Of a DNA stretch of 64,000 bases, positions 52,043 through 60,541 are shown one piece after another (position 1 is the first letter of the stretch; each line of letters begins with the position of its first letter). A program made the position numbers and the translations under genes. This DNA comes from Collinsella sp. (GTDB taxonomy: Bacteria > Actinomycetota > Coriobacteriia > Coriobacteriales > Coriobacteriaceae). Below the pieces are notes generated by a model that was not told the origin of the DNA, did no database searches, and worked only from the letters and a program-made list of their open reading frames with translations. The stretch covers positions 1 through 64,000 of the forward strand of contig JAHAGQ010000008.1 in NCBI GenBank assembly GCA_018373675.1. The letters are read 5' to 3'.

Positions 52043-53062
52043 CTAGCGGCGGAACAGCTCGCGGGCTCGGTCGCGGAGGTCGGTAGCTCGGATGACGCCC
52101 TCGTAGCGGTTGATGCGCAAGCGCGGGAAGGCATTGAAGAAGCGCAGGTCGCGTCGGCTGAGCGACACGCTTGGCACCGGACGGCTCATGCGCTTGCCGG
52201 CAAGGCGACGACTGAGCGACGGACGCGGCATGTTCGGCGCGGCATCGGCCACGCGGCGGGCGGCAAGCGCCAGGCCGCGAGCACCATCCGCGATAAACGT
52301 CGGCATCGAAGCCTTCTCGCGCAGGGCATCGAGCGCGGCGTCACCCAGCTCGGCCAGCCACGCGTTAACGGCACGGCTACGGATGTGCGTCTGTGCCACC
52401 GAGTCAATCGTAGAATCGGGAATGCGCTCGAGCATTGAGTCGGACGCGTCGGCAAGCGACTCGTTGATGCGGTCGGCAAGGTCGGCCCGGACGCGCTCCA
52501 GCTGATCAGACAGACGCCGCCAGCTCGCCAATGAGCACAACGCGTCGACCATCATCGCGACCGCGACGATAAAGGCGGACAACCGCACAATCAGCACCGG
52601 CAGATGGCCAAGCAGCCCCAGCAATGCCGGCTCCACTAAACGGCAAATGCACAACGCACCCAGGCCAAACGCGCAGGCCCAGTACAGACAGATACGTCCG
52701 TGCAGGTTAAACGGCAGATGCGAATAGTCCCAAAAGCGAGCGCCCGTTGTTTTTTCCAACAGCACGCCTACGCTGTACTCAATCACGCTGCATACGAGCG
52801 CTGCAGCGACAAACTGGCTCGGGGCATCCGGAATCCCGCGCAACAGCAGCCAGCAGGCAATGCCGCCCGCGCCATAGATAGGGCAACACGGTCCCAGCAA
52901 AAAGCCGCTGTTGGCAAAGCGTCCGTGGTTGAGCATGGCGCAGACTGTCGATTCCCATGCCCAGCCGCAAAAACCGTAGAAGGCAAACGAGAGCACCAGT
53001 GCCGAAAGCGGGCAGGCGGCAAGCGTCGCGCCGTCAAAGGACATGTCGATTGCGGTCCCCAC
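52043..53062 (-). CDS. CmpB-type putative ABC transporter membrane protein
   Basis: A 339-aa protein with an N-terminal membrane domain of five or six helices resembling the ABC-transporter type IV (CmpB) family: FAFYGFCGWAWESTVCAM, NSGFLLGPCCPIYGAGG and TGARFWDYSHLPFNLHGRIC (shown as typical blocks). The C-terminal half is a long helical, Arg/Ala-rich cytoplasmic region. It starts with GTG, preceded by GAGAGGG, four bases past the HD gene stop. No ABC ATPase is adjacent, so the transporter label is only by family name. Confidence 0.8.
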   Translation of the reverse strand: MGTAIDMSFDGATLAACPLSALVLSFAFYGFCGWAWESTVCAMLNHGRFANSGFLLGPCCPIYGAGGIACWLLLRGIPDAPSQFVAAALVCSVIEYSVGVLLEKTTGARFWDYSHLPFNLHGRICLYWACAFGLGALCICRLVEPALLGLLGHLPVLIVRLSAFIVAVAMMVDALCSLASWRRLSDQLERVRADLADRINESLADASDSMLERIPDSTIDSVAQTHIRSRAVNAWLAELGDAALDALREKASMPTFIADGARGLALAARRVADAAPNMPRPSLSRRLAGKRMSRPVPSVSLSRRDLRFFNAFPRLRINRYEGVIRATDLRDRARELFRR

Positions 53063-53065
53063 CGT

Positions 53066-53602
53066 CTACCCTCTCCTCTTTTCACTCGATGCTTTACTCA
53101 CGCTATCGTCCGTCTCGTCCTTGCACGGCAGGCGGCCGGCGACCGTCTCACGCAGAGCACACCATTTATCCGCCAGACAAACAATCCACGCCTCGCGACA
53201 CGTCGGCGGCACCGGCACCAGCGGAAACATATGCCGCACGATAATATTCCGCTCTCGCGGCGTCAGCTCAAAATCTTCCTCGGCACGCGCCAGGGCAAAA
53301 AACGGATGTCGAAATCCGTGCAGTCGATGGCTCGGGTCGGGGTCGTGCCAATCATAGAGAAAGTAGTCGTGCAGCAAGGCCCCGCGCAGCAGCGAGGCAC
53401 GGTCGATCGAAATGCCAGCACGGCCCAAGTGCTCGGCAAAGGACAGACTTGCCCGTGCCACCGAGGTCACATGTGCATAGACCGTCACGTCGCCATGCTG
53501 GATAAACTCGCGCGTCAGGTCCAAGCGGCCCGCCTGGGCGAGCTGGCGGGCGGCATCGTCGACCTCGTGCGCGATTTTCTCGGCACGAACGGCATCGGAC
53601 AT
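53066..53602 (-). CDS. HD domain protein
   Basis: A 178-aa predicted metal-dependent phosphohydrolase. The HD motif is in RGALLHDYFLYDWHDPD, preceded by a metal-ligand His in VYAHVTSVARASL and followed by HGFRHPFFALARAEED and RNIIVRHMFPLVPVPP. Such small HD proteins usually act on nucleotides. The ATG at MSDAVRAEK has AAGGAGG seven bases upstream. The next gene (CmpB-like) starts four bases after its stop, an operon arrangement; this pairing recurs in related genomes as far as I recall. Confidence 0.82.
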   Translation of the reverse strand: MSDAVRAEKIAHEVDDAARQLAQAGRLDLTREFIQHGDVTVYAHVTSVARASLSFAEHLGRAGISIDRASLLRGALLHDYFLYDWHDPDPSHRLHGFRHPFFALARAEEDFELTPRERNIIVRHMFPLVPVPPTCREAWIVCLADKWCALRETVAGRLPCKDETDDSVSKASSEKRRG

Positions 53603-53829
53603 GCTGCCTCCTTCCAGCGGCTCACGGCGGCAAGCCACGGCCTGCACGTATTGAAAAAATCATCATCGAATCTATCAGTATGGCATCGGACAAAACGTTT
53701 TGCCCCACCAGTTGTCGAATTACCGCGCCGCCGTCACATATCAAACGCCAAAATGTGCGAGACTGTCTTGTGCAATTGTGTCGGCCGAGGGAGCGCCGGC
53801 GCTCGATTCGCATGGAGTAACCCACAACG

Positions 53830-55611
53830 ATGCTGCTTACGCAAACGACAACGCCCGAGGACGTCAAGGCTCTCGACCGCGCCGAGCTTCCGCTGCTCTG
53901 CGGCGAGATTCGCCACGCCATCCTCGAAAGCTCCGCCGCTGTCGGCGGACACGTTGCCCCCAACCTGGGCGTCGTTGAGCTTACGGTTGCGCTTCATCGC
54001 GTGTTTAACTCCCCTATCGACAAGATTGTCTTTGACGTTTCGCACCAGACCTACGCCCACAAGGCGCTGACCGGGCGCGCGTATACCTATATCGATCCGG
54101 AACGTTTTGGCGAGGCTTCTGGCTTTGCCAATCCCGACGAGTCCGAGCACGACCTGTTCGCCATGGGCCACACCTCCACATCGGTGAGCCTGGGCTGCGG
54201 CTTGGCACACGCCCGCGATCTGGCGGGCGACAGCTACAACGTCATCACCATCATTGGCGACGGCTCGCTTTCGGGCGGCTTGGCGTTTGAGGGCTTCAAC
54301 AATGCCGCCGAACTCGACAGCAACCTGATCATCATCGTCAACGATAACGACCAGTCCATCGCCGAGAACCACGGTGGCCTCTATCGCAATCTGGCCGAGC
54401 TGCGCACCAGCAACGGCACCTGTGAGCGCAACGTTTTCCGCGCGATGGGACTCGACTACCGTTATTTGGACGCCGGCAACGACGTGTTGGCCCTGGTCGA
54501 CGCGCTGCAGGAACTGCGCAATATCGATCATCCCATCGTGCTGCACGTCTCCACCGCCAAGGGCAAGGGCTTTGAGCCGGCCCAGAGCGACCCCGAACGC
54601 TGGCACCACGTGGGTCCGTTTGACATGGCGACTGGGCGCAAGCTTTGCCCGGGCCATCCGAGCGAGCCCGCGCCGCGCACCTATGCTGACATTACGGGCG
54701 AGGCGCTCAGCGCCGCCATCGAGCGCGATCCACAGGTCGTTGGCATCACGGCCGCCACGCCCTACATTATGGGCTTTACACCCGAGCTTCGCGCTGCCGC
54801 CGGCAAACAGTTCGTCGATGTGGGCATTGCCGAGGAGCACGCCGTGACCTTTGCCACCGCGCTTGCGCGCTCGGGCGCCAAGCCAGTCTTTGGTGTGTAC
54901 GGTACGTTTTTGCAGCGCGCCTACGACGAGCTGTGGCACGACCTGTGCCTCAACGACGCCCCCGCAACCATTTTGGTGTTTGGCGCGTCAATCTTTGGCA
55001 CCACGTCCGAGACGCATCTTTCGTTCTTTGATATTTCCATGCTGGGCGGTCTTCCCAACATGCACTACTTGGCGCCGGCCTGCATGGAGGAATATCTGTC
55101 CATGCTGAGCTGGTCGCTCGACCACCGCGAGCATCCCGTGGCAATCCGCGTACCGGGCATCGGCCTGGTAAGCCGCCCCGACCTTGCGCCCGCCGAAGAC
55201 ACCGACTACAGCGCCGTTCGCTACAACGTGGTGCGTCAGGGCCGCGACGTTGCCGTGCTCGCGCTTGGCGATTTCTTTGAGCTGGGTGAGCGCGTGGCAA
55301 ACCGTCTGACTGCCGAGTACGGCATCGAGGCCACGCTCGTCAACCCGCGCTTTGCAACCGAGCTCGACCGCGAGTTCCTCGACAGTCTTGCCGCCGAGCA
55401 TCGCGTTGTCGTCACCCTCGAGGACGGCATCTTGGACGGCGGCTGGGGCGAGCGCGTGGCATGCTATCTGGCATGCACGCCGTTGCGCACGCGCACCTTC
55501 GGCATCGCCAAGGGCTTCCCCGACCGCTACGACCCCAACGAGCTGCTCGCTCAGAACGGCATGACGGTCGAGAACATGGCCGCCGAAGCCGTAAGGCTAC
55601 TCAACGAGTAA
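53830..55611 (+). CDS. DXS-like transketolase (1-deoxy-D-xylulose-5-phosphate synthase family)
   Basis: A 593-aa TPP-dependent enzyme of the DXS family. The TPP-binding GDG...N motif is in IIGDGSLSGGLAFEGFNN, and GHTSTSVSLGCGLA, DVGIAEEHAVTFA and LEDGILDGGWGE are all DXS-like. However, the usual DRAG.VG.DG.TH motif is replaced: residues 384-401 read FGASIFGTTSETHLSFFD. The start DVSHQTYAHK also differs from the standard DVGHQ.YPHK. I recall a paralogous group in gut Firmicutes with these same changes. It may not be the MEP-pathway DXS. GGAG lies 12 bases upstream of the ATG. Confidence 0.85.
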   Translation: MLLTQTTTPEDVKALDRAELPLLCGEIRHAILESSAAVGGHVAPNLGVVELTVALHRVFNSPIDKIVFDVSHQTYAHKALTGRAYTYIDPERFGEASGFANPDESEHDLFAMGHTSTSVSLGCGLAHARDLAGDSYNVITIIGDGSLSGGLAFEGFNNAAELDSNLIIIVNDNDQSIAENHGGLYRNLAELRTSNGTCERNVFRAMGLDYRYLDAGNDVLALVDALQELRNIDHPIVLHVSTAKGKGFEPAQSDPERWHHVGPFDMATGRKLCPGHPSEPAPRTYADITGEALSAAIERDPQVVGITAATPYIMGFTPELRAAAGKQFVDVGIAEEHAVTFATALARSGAKPVFGVYGTFLQRAYDELWHDLCLNDAPATILVFGASIFGTTSETHLSFFDISMLGGLPNMHYLAPACMEEYLSMLSWSLDHREHPVAIRVPGIGLVSRPDLAPAEDTDYSAVRYNVVRQGRDVAVLALGDFFELGERVANRLTAEYGIEATLVNPRFATELDREFLDSLAAEHRVVVTLEDGILDGGWGERVACYLACTPLRTRTFGIAKGFPDRYDPNELLAQNGMTVENMAAEAVRLLNE

Positions 55612-55613
55612 AA

Positions 55614-55649
55614 AACCTCCGCAAGGAAAGCATCCCTGCGGAGGTTTTT
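55614..55649 (+). terminator. Terminator after the DXS-like gene
   Basis: AACCTCCGCA pairs with TGCGGAGGTT, followed by TTT and G, then TTTT. It lies right after the stop codon. Confidence 0.88.
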
Positions 55650-55667
55650 GTTTTCGCGACGCGATTA

Positions 55668-55885
55668 TCTCAATCTGTAACATCCAAGGCCCGAATTCCC
55701 GTCTAACTGTTACAGATCTAGACAAGACGTCTTAGTCCCTGACCTTTGTCTCAATCTGTAACAGATAGAGACCTTTTAGCCATCCAGATGTTACAGATCG
55801 AGACATTCGAATTCCCCTGAAGTGAAAATCTCGATCTGTAACAGGTAGAACCCATTTCCTCGTCTAACTGTTACAGATTGAGACA
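55668..55885. repeat. Three tandem copies of a ~58-bp palindromic unit
   Basis: Units at 55668-55724, 55747-55805 and 55828-55885 each begin TCTCAATCTGTAACA (or close) and end TGTTACAGATTGAGACA (or close), with 20-25 variable bases in the centre. Spacers of 22 bases separate them. Arms match well between units; centres do not. No reading frame. The rest of the gap to 55962 shows nothing else. Confidence 0.85.
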
Positions 55886-55962
55886 AAGCAGCAAGGCATG
55901 CCGCCGCACCGACCATGCCGTCTGCAAAGCGCTATCTCAGCTGCAATAAGCGACGTTTGCCC

Positions 55963-56004
55963 AGATAAAACCTGCCAAAATAAACCTGTCCCTTTTTGGT
56001 AGGT
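55963..56004. repeat. Dispersed palindromic repeat, copy D
   Basis: AGATAAAACCTGCCAAAA and TTTTTGGTAGGT enclose TAAACCTGTCCC. It lies about 45 bases ahead of the binding-protein promoter, and is the only copy not close to a gene 3' end. Confidence 0.8.
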
Positions 56005-56046
56005 AGAATTACCCATAAGTTAAGTATGTTTCTGAGTTATTTCGTG

Positions 56047-56076
56047 TTGACCCATTTGAGCGCGATAGGGTATAAC
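56047..56076 (+). promoter_or_regulatory. Promoter of the amino-acid ABC operon
   Basis: TTGACC (56047-56052) and TATAAC (56071-56076) with an 18-base spacer lie 44 bases before the binding-protein start. Both are near consensus. Confidence 0.75.
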
Positions 56077-56119
56077 TCTACTCAACCGCTAGGGATTTTA
56101 TTGAGAAAGGTGTTCTACC

Positions 56120-57115
56120 ATGAGCAAGAACCTCTCCCAGCAGGTCGTTCTCGACCGCCGCGGCTTCGTTGCCGCCACCTTCGCAACCGTCGCCGGCCTT
56201 GGTCTTGCCGGCTGCTCCGACACCAGCACCGAGGCCGACAAGGGTTCCGCCGCCGGCTCTTCCAAGAGCTCCAATGATACCGAGGCTTCCACCACGCTCG
56301 ACGCTAAGGCATTCGACAAGCTCGTCGACAACGGCCCCAAGGCCTATGACGACGCCATCGCCGCCAGCACCTGGGCCACGGCCGTTAAGGACGCCGGCGT
56401 CTTTAAGATCGGTGGCGTTCAGACCTCCACGCTCTTCTCCCTCCTCAACGAGAAAGACGGTCAGACCCGCGGCTTCGACGCCGGTATCGCACAGCTCCTG
56501 TCCAACTACATTCTGGGCGAGAACAAGGTCGAGATCACCCAGGTGACCTCGGACACGCGCGAGTCCGTCCTGCAGAACGGCCAGGTCGACGCCGTCTTTG
56601 CCACCTACACCATCACTGACGAGCGCAAGAAGCTCGTCTCCTTTGCCGGTCCCTACTACTACACCCAGCAGGCCATCCTGGTGCTCGCCGATAACGACGA
56701 CATCAAGAGCGTCGACGACCTTGCCGACAAGAACGTCGCCGTCCAGTCCGGCTCCAACGGTCCCGCCATCCTGGAGGAGTTCGCCCCCAAGGCCAGCCAG
56801 CAGGAGTTCAAGACCGACGAGGAAGCCCGCCAGGCACTCCAGCAGGGCCGCGTTGACGCCTACGTCATCGATAACAACATGCAGCAGAGCGCCCTGGTCC
56901 GCGAGCCCGGTAAATACAAGATCGCCGGCAAGCCCTTCGGCAGCAAGGAGCCCTATGGCATCGGTCTACCGCTCGATTCCGACGGCGTCGCCTTTGTCAA
57001 CGACTTCCTTAAGAAGATCGAGGACGACGGCACCTGGACTGAGCTGTGGCAGATCTGCATCGGCGACCGTACGGGCGACACCAATGTTCCCGAGCTGCCC
57101 GAGATCGGCGCCTAG
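56120..57115 (+). CDS. Amino-acid ABC transporter substrate-binding lipoprotein
   Basis: A 331-aa solute-binding protein (family 3) for a polar amino acid, probably glutamate. The signal peptide has a twin-arginine motif (LDRRGFVAATFATVAG) and a lipobox cysteine (LGLAGCSD), so a Tat-exported lipoprotein is likely. The mature part has GGVQTSTLFSLLNEKDG, then GFDAGIAQLLSNYILGE and TYTITDERKKLVSFAGPYY, typical of GluB/GlnH. It heads the operon with two permeases and an ATPase. A hairpin after the gene may reduce transcription of the rest. Confidence 0.91.
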   Translation: MSKNLSQQVVLDRRGFVAATFATVAGLGLAGCSDTSTEADKGSAAGSSKSSNDTEASTTLDAKAFDKLVDNGPKAYDDAIAASTWATAVKDAGVFKIGGVQTSTLFSLLNEKDGQTRGFDAGIAQLLSNYILGENKVEITQVTSDTRESVLQNGQVDAVFATYTITDERKKLVSFAGPYYYTQQAILVLADNDDIKSVDDLADKNVAVQSGSNGPAILEEFAPKASQQEFKTDEEARQALQQGRVDAYVIDNNMQQSALVREPGKYKIAGKPFGSKEPYGIGLPLDSDGVAFVNDFLKKIEDDGTWTELWQICIGDRTGDTNVPELPEIGA

Positions 57116-57203
57116 GCAGCGAGCCTGGTAACAGCCGCAACGAAACCATACGGAAACGCATGATGCGCTTTATTGCGGTAAACTGTTTCCTCACTGAGTT
57201 GTC

Positions 57204-57236
57204 GGGGCTTCCGTACACACGGGAGCCCCTTTCCTT
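57204..57236 (+). terminator. Attenuating hairpin between binding-protein and permease genes
   Basis: GGGGCTTCCGT pairs with ACGGGAGCCCC around ACAC, followed by TTTCCTT. Such hairpins often raise the binding protein over the membrane subunits. Confidence 0.72.
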
Positions 57237-57253
57237 ACCGGCAGGAGGTCCGC

Positions 57254-57913
57254 ATGAGTCTCTCCGAGCTCTGGTCGCTCTATGGCCAGAACTATATCGA
57301 CGCCCTGCTAGCAACCTGGGGCATGACACTTGAGTCGTTTGCCATCGCCATGGTGCTGGCCGTTGCCGTCACCGTGATGCGCGTGTCGCCGCTCAAGCCG
57401 CTGCGCGTCTTTGGCGACCTGTATGTCCAGGTCTTCCGTAACATCCCCGGCATTGCGCTGCTCATCATCGTCGTCTATGCGCTGCCGCCGCTCAAGGTCG
57501 TCCTGCCCTACCGCACCTGCGTTATCGTCGCCACGGTCCTTTTGGGCTCGGCCTTTGGCTCCGAGAACTTTATGAGCGGCATCAATACCGTCGGCGTCGG
57601 TCAGGTGGAAGCCGCACGTTCGCTCGGCATGAGCTTCAGCCGCATCCTCGCCAAGATCGTGATTCCGCAGGCACTGCGCTCGAGTGTGCTGCCCATGACT
57701 AACCTCTTTATCGCCGTCATGCTCACTACCGCCTTGGGCAGCCAGGTGCCGCTTAAGCCGCAAGAGCTCACCGGCGTGGTGAGCTATATCAACACGCGCT
57801 CGCTCGGCGGCGTCGCCGCGTTCTTTATCTCGGCGCTCGGCTACCTGGGCACAGCCTTCGTGGTGAGCCACATTGGCAACTATATCGATAAGAAGGTGAG
57901 GATCCTCCGATGA
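57254..57913 (+). CDS. Amino-acid ABC transporter permease (GluC-like)
   Basis: A 219-aa His/Glu/Gln-type permease with five helices. The ATPase-contact EAA loop is visible in VGQVEAARSLGMSFSRILAKIVIPQAL (shortened: EAARSLGMSFSRI, IPQALRSSVLPM). The start YIDALLATWGMTLESFAIAM fits the family. AGGAGG precedes the ATG. It overlaps the next permease by four bases, indicating coupled translation and a heterodimeric membrane channel. Confidence 0.91.
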   Translation: MSLSELWSLYGQNYIDALLATWGMTLESFAIAMVLAVAVTVMRVSPLKPLRVFGDLYVQVFRNIPGIALLIIVVYALPPLKVVLPYRTCVIVATVLLGSAFGSENFMSGINTVGVGQVEAARSLGMSFSRILAKIVIPQALRSSVLPMTNLFIAVMLTTALGSQVPLKPQELTGVVSYINTRSLGGVAAFFISALGYLGTAFVVSHIGNYIDKKVRILR

Positions 57914-58743
57914 GCAAGCACTCCACCTCCGCGCTCACCATGCGCGATGCGCTCTACGAGGCTCCCGGCCCCAAGATGCGCGCCAAGATTCGCATCGGCA
58001 CCGCCATCTCGCTTGTTGCTGTCGCCGCGCTCGCCATCCTGGTACTGCAGCGCTTCTATGTGACCGGCCAGCTTTCGGTCCACTATTGGTATTTCTTTAC
58101 GCACCTCACCACATGGAAGTTCTTGCTTGCCGGCTTTGAGGGCACTGTTAAAGTCGCACTCACCGCTGGCGCCATCGCACTGGTGCTGGGCTTAGCCCTT
58201 ATGCTCGGCCGCACCAGCGACATTAAGCCGCTCCAACTGGTTTGCCGCGTGCTCACCGATTTCTTCCGCGGCGTACCGAGCCTGCTGTTCATCTACTTCT
58301 TCTTTTTGGTGCTGCCCCAGTACAAGATCGCGCTGCCATCTTTTTGGATGCTCACGCTTCCCGTCGCGCTCGCCGCAGCTGGCGTACTCGCCGAGATCTT
58401 TCGCGCTGGCGTCAACGCCGTGCCGCGCGGCCAGGTCGAAGCCGCCCAGGCACTCGGCCTCTCCAAAGCTAAAATCACCTTTAAAATCGTGTTGCCGCAG
58501 GCTATTCGGTTTATCATTCCGTCGTTGATTTCGCAGCTTGTGGTCGTAGTCAAAGACACCACCGTCGCCTACGTGGTGAGCTACCCCGACCTCATGCAAA
58601 ACGCCCGCGTGCTCATTACCAACTACGACGCCCTCGTGTCGGTCTACCTGGTTATCGCGGTCATCTACATCCTCATCAACGTCGCGATCAACAAGGCCGC
58701 TGTCTACGTTTCGCACAAGACCGGCGCGACCATCATCCGCTAA
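57910..58743 (+). CDS. Amino-acid ABC transporter permease (GluD-like)
   Basis: A 277-aa permease that pairs with the preceding one. It has six helices and the EAA loop (EAAQALGLSKAKITFKIVLP). A 55-residue N-terminal extension precedes the first conserved segment, with one helix, as in GluD-type subunits of Corynebacterium. FFRGVPSLLFIYFFFLVLPQ marks the second helix region. It starts by overlapping the previous stop by four bases and is followed by the ATPase gene. Confidence 0.91.
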   Translation: MSKHSTSALTMRDALYEAPGPKMRAKIRIGTAISLVAVAALAILVLQRFYVTGQLSVHYWYFFTHLTTWKFLLAGFEGTVKVALTAGAIALVLGLALMLGRTSDIKPLQLVCRVLTDFFRGVPSLLFIYFFFLVLPQYKIALPSFWMLTLPVALAAAGVLAEIFRAGVNAVPRGQVEAAQALGLSKAKITFKIVLPQAIRFIIPSLISQLVVVVKDTTVAYVVSYPDLMQNARVLITNYDALVSVYLVIAVIYILINVAINKAAVYVSHKTGATIIR

Positions 58744-58779
58744 CGCTTTACCATTTCGAGTCATAAGGAGCCGAGCACC

Positions 58780-59544
58780 ATGGCACAGAGCACCTCTTCC
58801 ACCGGCAATCAGCCGCTGATCGAGCTCAGATACGTCGATAAGCACTACGGAGATCTGCACGTCCTCAACGACATCAATCTCTCAGTCGACCGCGGCGAGG
58901 TCGTCGTTGTGATCGGTCCTTCGGGCTCGGGCAAGTCGACCATGTGCCGCACCATCAACCGCCTGGAAACCATCGACTCGGGCGAGATCCTCATCGAGGG
59001 CGAGCCCCTACCGCAGGAAGGCAAGGACCTTGCCCACATGCGTGCCGAGCTGGGCATGGTGTTTCAGCAGTTCAACCTGTTCGCACATATGACCGTCCTG
59101 CAGAACGTCATGCTGGGACCGGTCGATGTGCTGGGCGTCTCCAAGGACGAAGCCCGTGAGCGCGCCATGGACCTGCTGGGCCGCGTGGGCGTGGCCGAGC
59201 AGGCCGATAAGGTGCCCGCACAGCTCTCGGGCGGCCAGCAACAGCGCGTAGCCATCGCCCGCTCGCTTGCCATGCAACCCAAGGCCATGCTCTTTGACGA
59301 GCCCACGAGTGCCCTCGATCCCGAGATGATCAACGAGGTGCTCGAGGTCATGGTCCGTCTGGCCCAGCAGGGCATGACGATGATCGTCATCACGCACGAG
59401 ATGAACTTTGCCCGCCGCGTAGCCGACCGCGTCGTGTTTATGGCCGACGGCCAGATCGTGGAAACCGGCACGCCCGACGAGTTCTTCGACCACCCCCAGA
59501 CCAAGCGCGCCCAGGACTTCCTCAACTCCATCAAGGGCCACTAA
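58780..59544 (+). CDS. Amino-acid ABC transporter ATP-binding protein (GlnQ/GluA-like)
   Basis: The 254-aa ATPase of the importer. Walker A is IGPSGSGKSTMCRTINRLE, the Q loop GMVFQQFNLFAHMTV, the signature LSGGQQQRVAIARSLAMQP, Walker B AMLFDEPTSALDPEM, and the switch histidine follows in MIVITHEMNFARRVADRV. All match the polar amino-acid group. AAGGAG lies upstream of the ATG. It completes the operon of binding protein, two permeases and ATPase. Confidence 0.94.
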   Translation: MAQSTSSTGNQPLIELRYVDKHYGDLHVLNDINLSVDRGEVVVVIGPSGSGKSTMCRTINRLETIDSGEILIEGEPLPQEGKDLAHMRAELGMVFQQFNLFAHMTVLQNVMLGPVDVLGVSKDEARERAMDLLGRVGVAEQADKVPAQLSGGQQQRVAIARSLAMQPKAMLFDEPTSALDPEMINEVLEVMVRLAQQGMTMIVITHEMNFARRVADRVVFMADGQIVETGTPDEFFDHPQTKRAQDFLNSIKGH

Positions 59545-59595
59545 CCCAATTGCCACGCGGGCAAATTCATCAGTAACGTTTGCCCCGCGCCACCC

Positions 59596-60441
59596 ATGCA
59601 CCATGTCCACCCGGATTCGAAAGCAACACCTATGATCGGAACCCATACCTCCTCGTCCTATACCCCGCACGTCGACGTTGCCCCCGCCGACCGTCCACTC
59701 ATCCTGGTGGCGCCGCGTTGGGAAGGGGCAAAGCCGTTTTTAAGCGAAACGCTCTCCCCCAACGAAGAAATCGCAAGTGTCTTTGTCGATGCCATCCTTG
59801 CCGCCGGCGGCCTGCCGCTGCAGATGTCCATCACCGAGGACATTGAGGTCATCCGTCATTACGTCGATATCGCCGACGGCATCGCCATTCCCGGTGGCCC
59901 GGATGTCAATCCCAAACGTTGGGGCGATGATCGACCCTACGACCCCACCCTCTGCTGCGAGATCCGTGATAGTTTTGAGTTCAAGCTGGTCGACGAGGTG
60001 CTCCGCGCCAAAAAGCCGCTCTTTACCACCTGCCGCGGCACGCAGCTGCTCAACGTCGCCACCGGCGGCACCCTGTGCATGGACGTGCCGAGCCTGGGCG
60101 CTCGCGAGGGCCGCACGCAGTGGCGCCATACCCACGTGCTCAACGACCCTGTGCATCCCGTCGAGGTCGTGCCGGGCTCGCTGCTGGAGCGCGCGGTTGG
60201 CGGGCACAGGCTGATCCAGACCAACTCGGCACATCACTGCTGCGTCGATCGTCTGGGTAAAAGCACGCGCTTGGTCGCCAAGGCAACCGACGGCGTTCCC
60301 GAGTGCATCGAAGTCGAAGGCCAGCCTTTCTGCTTGGGCGTGCAATGGCATCCCGAGTACACGTGGATGACGCTCGAGACCGACTTTAACCTGTGGAAGT
60401 CGTTTGTCGAGGCAGCGGCCAAGGTAAAGCAGGCCCGCTAG
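59596..60441 (+). CDS. Gamma-glutamyl-gamma-aminobutyrate hydrolase family protein
   Basis: A class I glutamine amidotransferase-like hydrolase of the PuuD group, which splits gamma-glutamyl bonds and releases glutamate. The nucleophile cysteine lies in PLFTTCRGTQLLNVATGG; substrate-loop PGGPDVNPKRWGDD and catalytic HPEYTWMTL are also present. 281 aa from the first ATG; a second ATG at 59632 is equally plausible and neither has a clear ribosome site. It follows the glutamate-type ABC operon by about 50 bases, and may feed on gamma-glutamyl compounds imported by it; that link is inference. Confidence 0.87.
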   Translation: MHHVHPDSKATPMIGTHTSSSYTPHVDVAPADRPLILVAPRWEGAKPFLSETLSPNEEIASVFVDAILAAGGLPLQMSITEDIEVIRHYVDIADGIAIPGGPDVNPKRWGDDRPYDPTLCCEIRDSFEFKLVDEVLRAKKPLFTTCRGTQLLNVATGGTLCMDVPSLGAREGRTQWRHTHVLNDPVHPVEVVPGSLLERAVGGHRLIQTNSAHHCCVDRLGKSTRLVAKATDGVPECIEVEGQPFCLGVQWHPEYTWMTLETDFNLWKSFVEAAAKVKQAR

Positions 60442-60474
60442 CTCGCGAACCACTCAGGTTAAAGCCTCCTAAGC

Positions 60475-60513
60475 CAGGGGGGGCGGACACCAGCTACGGT
60501 GCCCGCCCCCCTG
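60475..60513. terminator. GC-rich hairpin between convergent genes
   Basis: CAGGGGGGCGG-CACC pairs with GGTG-CCGCCCCCCTG around AGCTAC. The T run is weak (AATTTGAT) on the plus strand. It marks the boundary between high-GC and lower-GC DNA. Confidence 0.65.
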
Positions 60514-60541
60514 AATTTGATATGCGCGGTCCACTAGCCCG

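Noticed and set aside
52043..53062. Complete ABC transporter based on the CmpB-like protein
   Set aside because: No ATPase gene lies nearby, so a transporter function cannot be supported from context.
55668..55885. CRISPR-like regular repeat array
   Set aside because: Units are palindromic over their full length with conserved ends and variable centres, only three copies are present, and no cas genes are near. Repeat-spacer architecture is absent.
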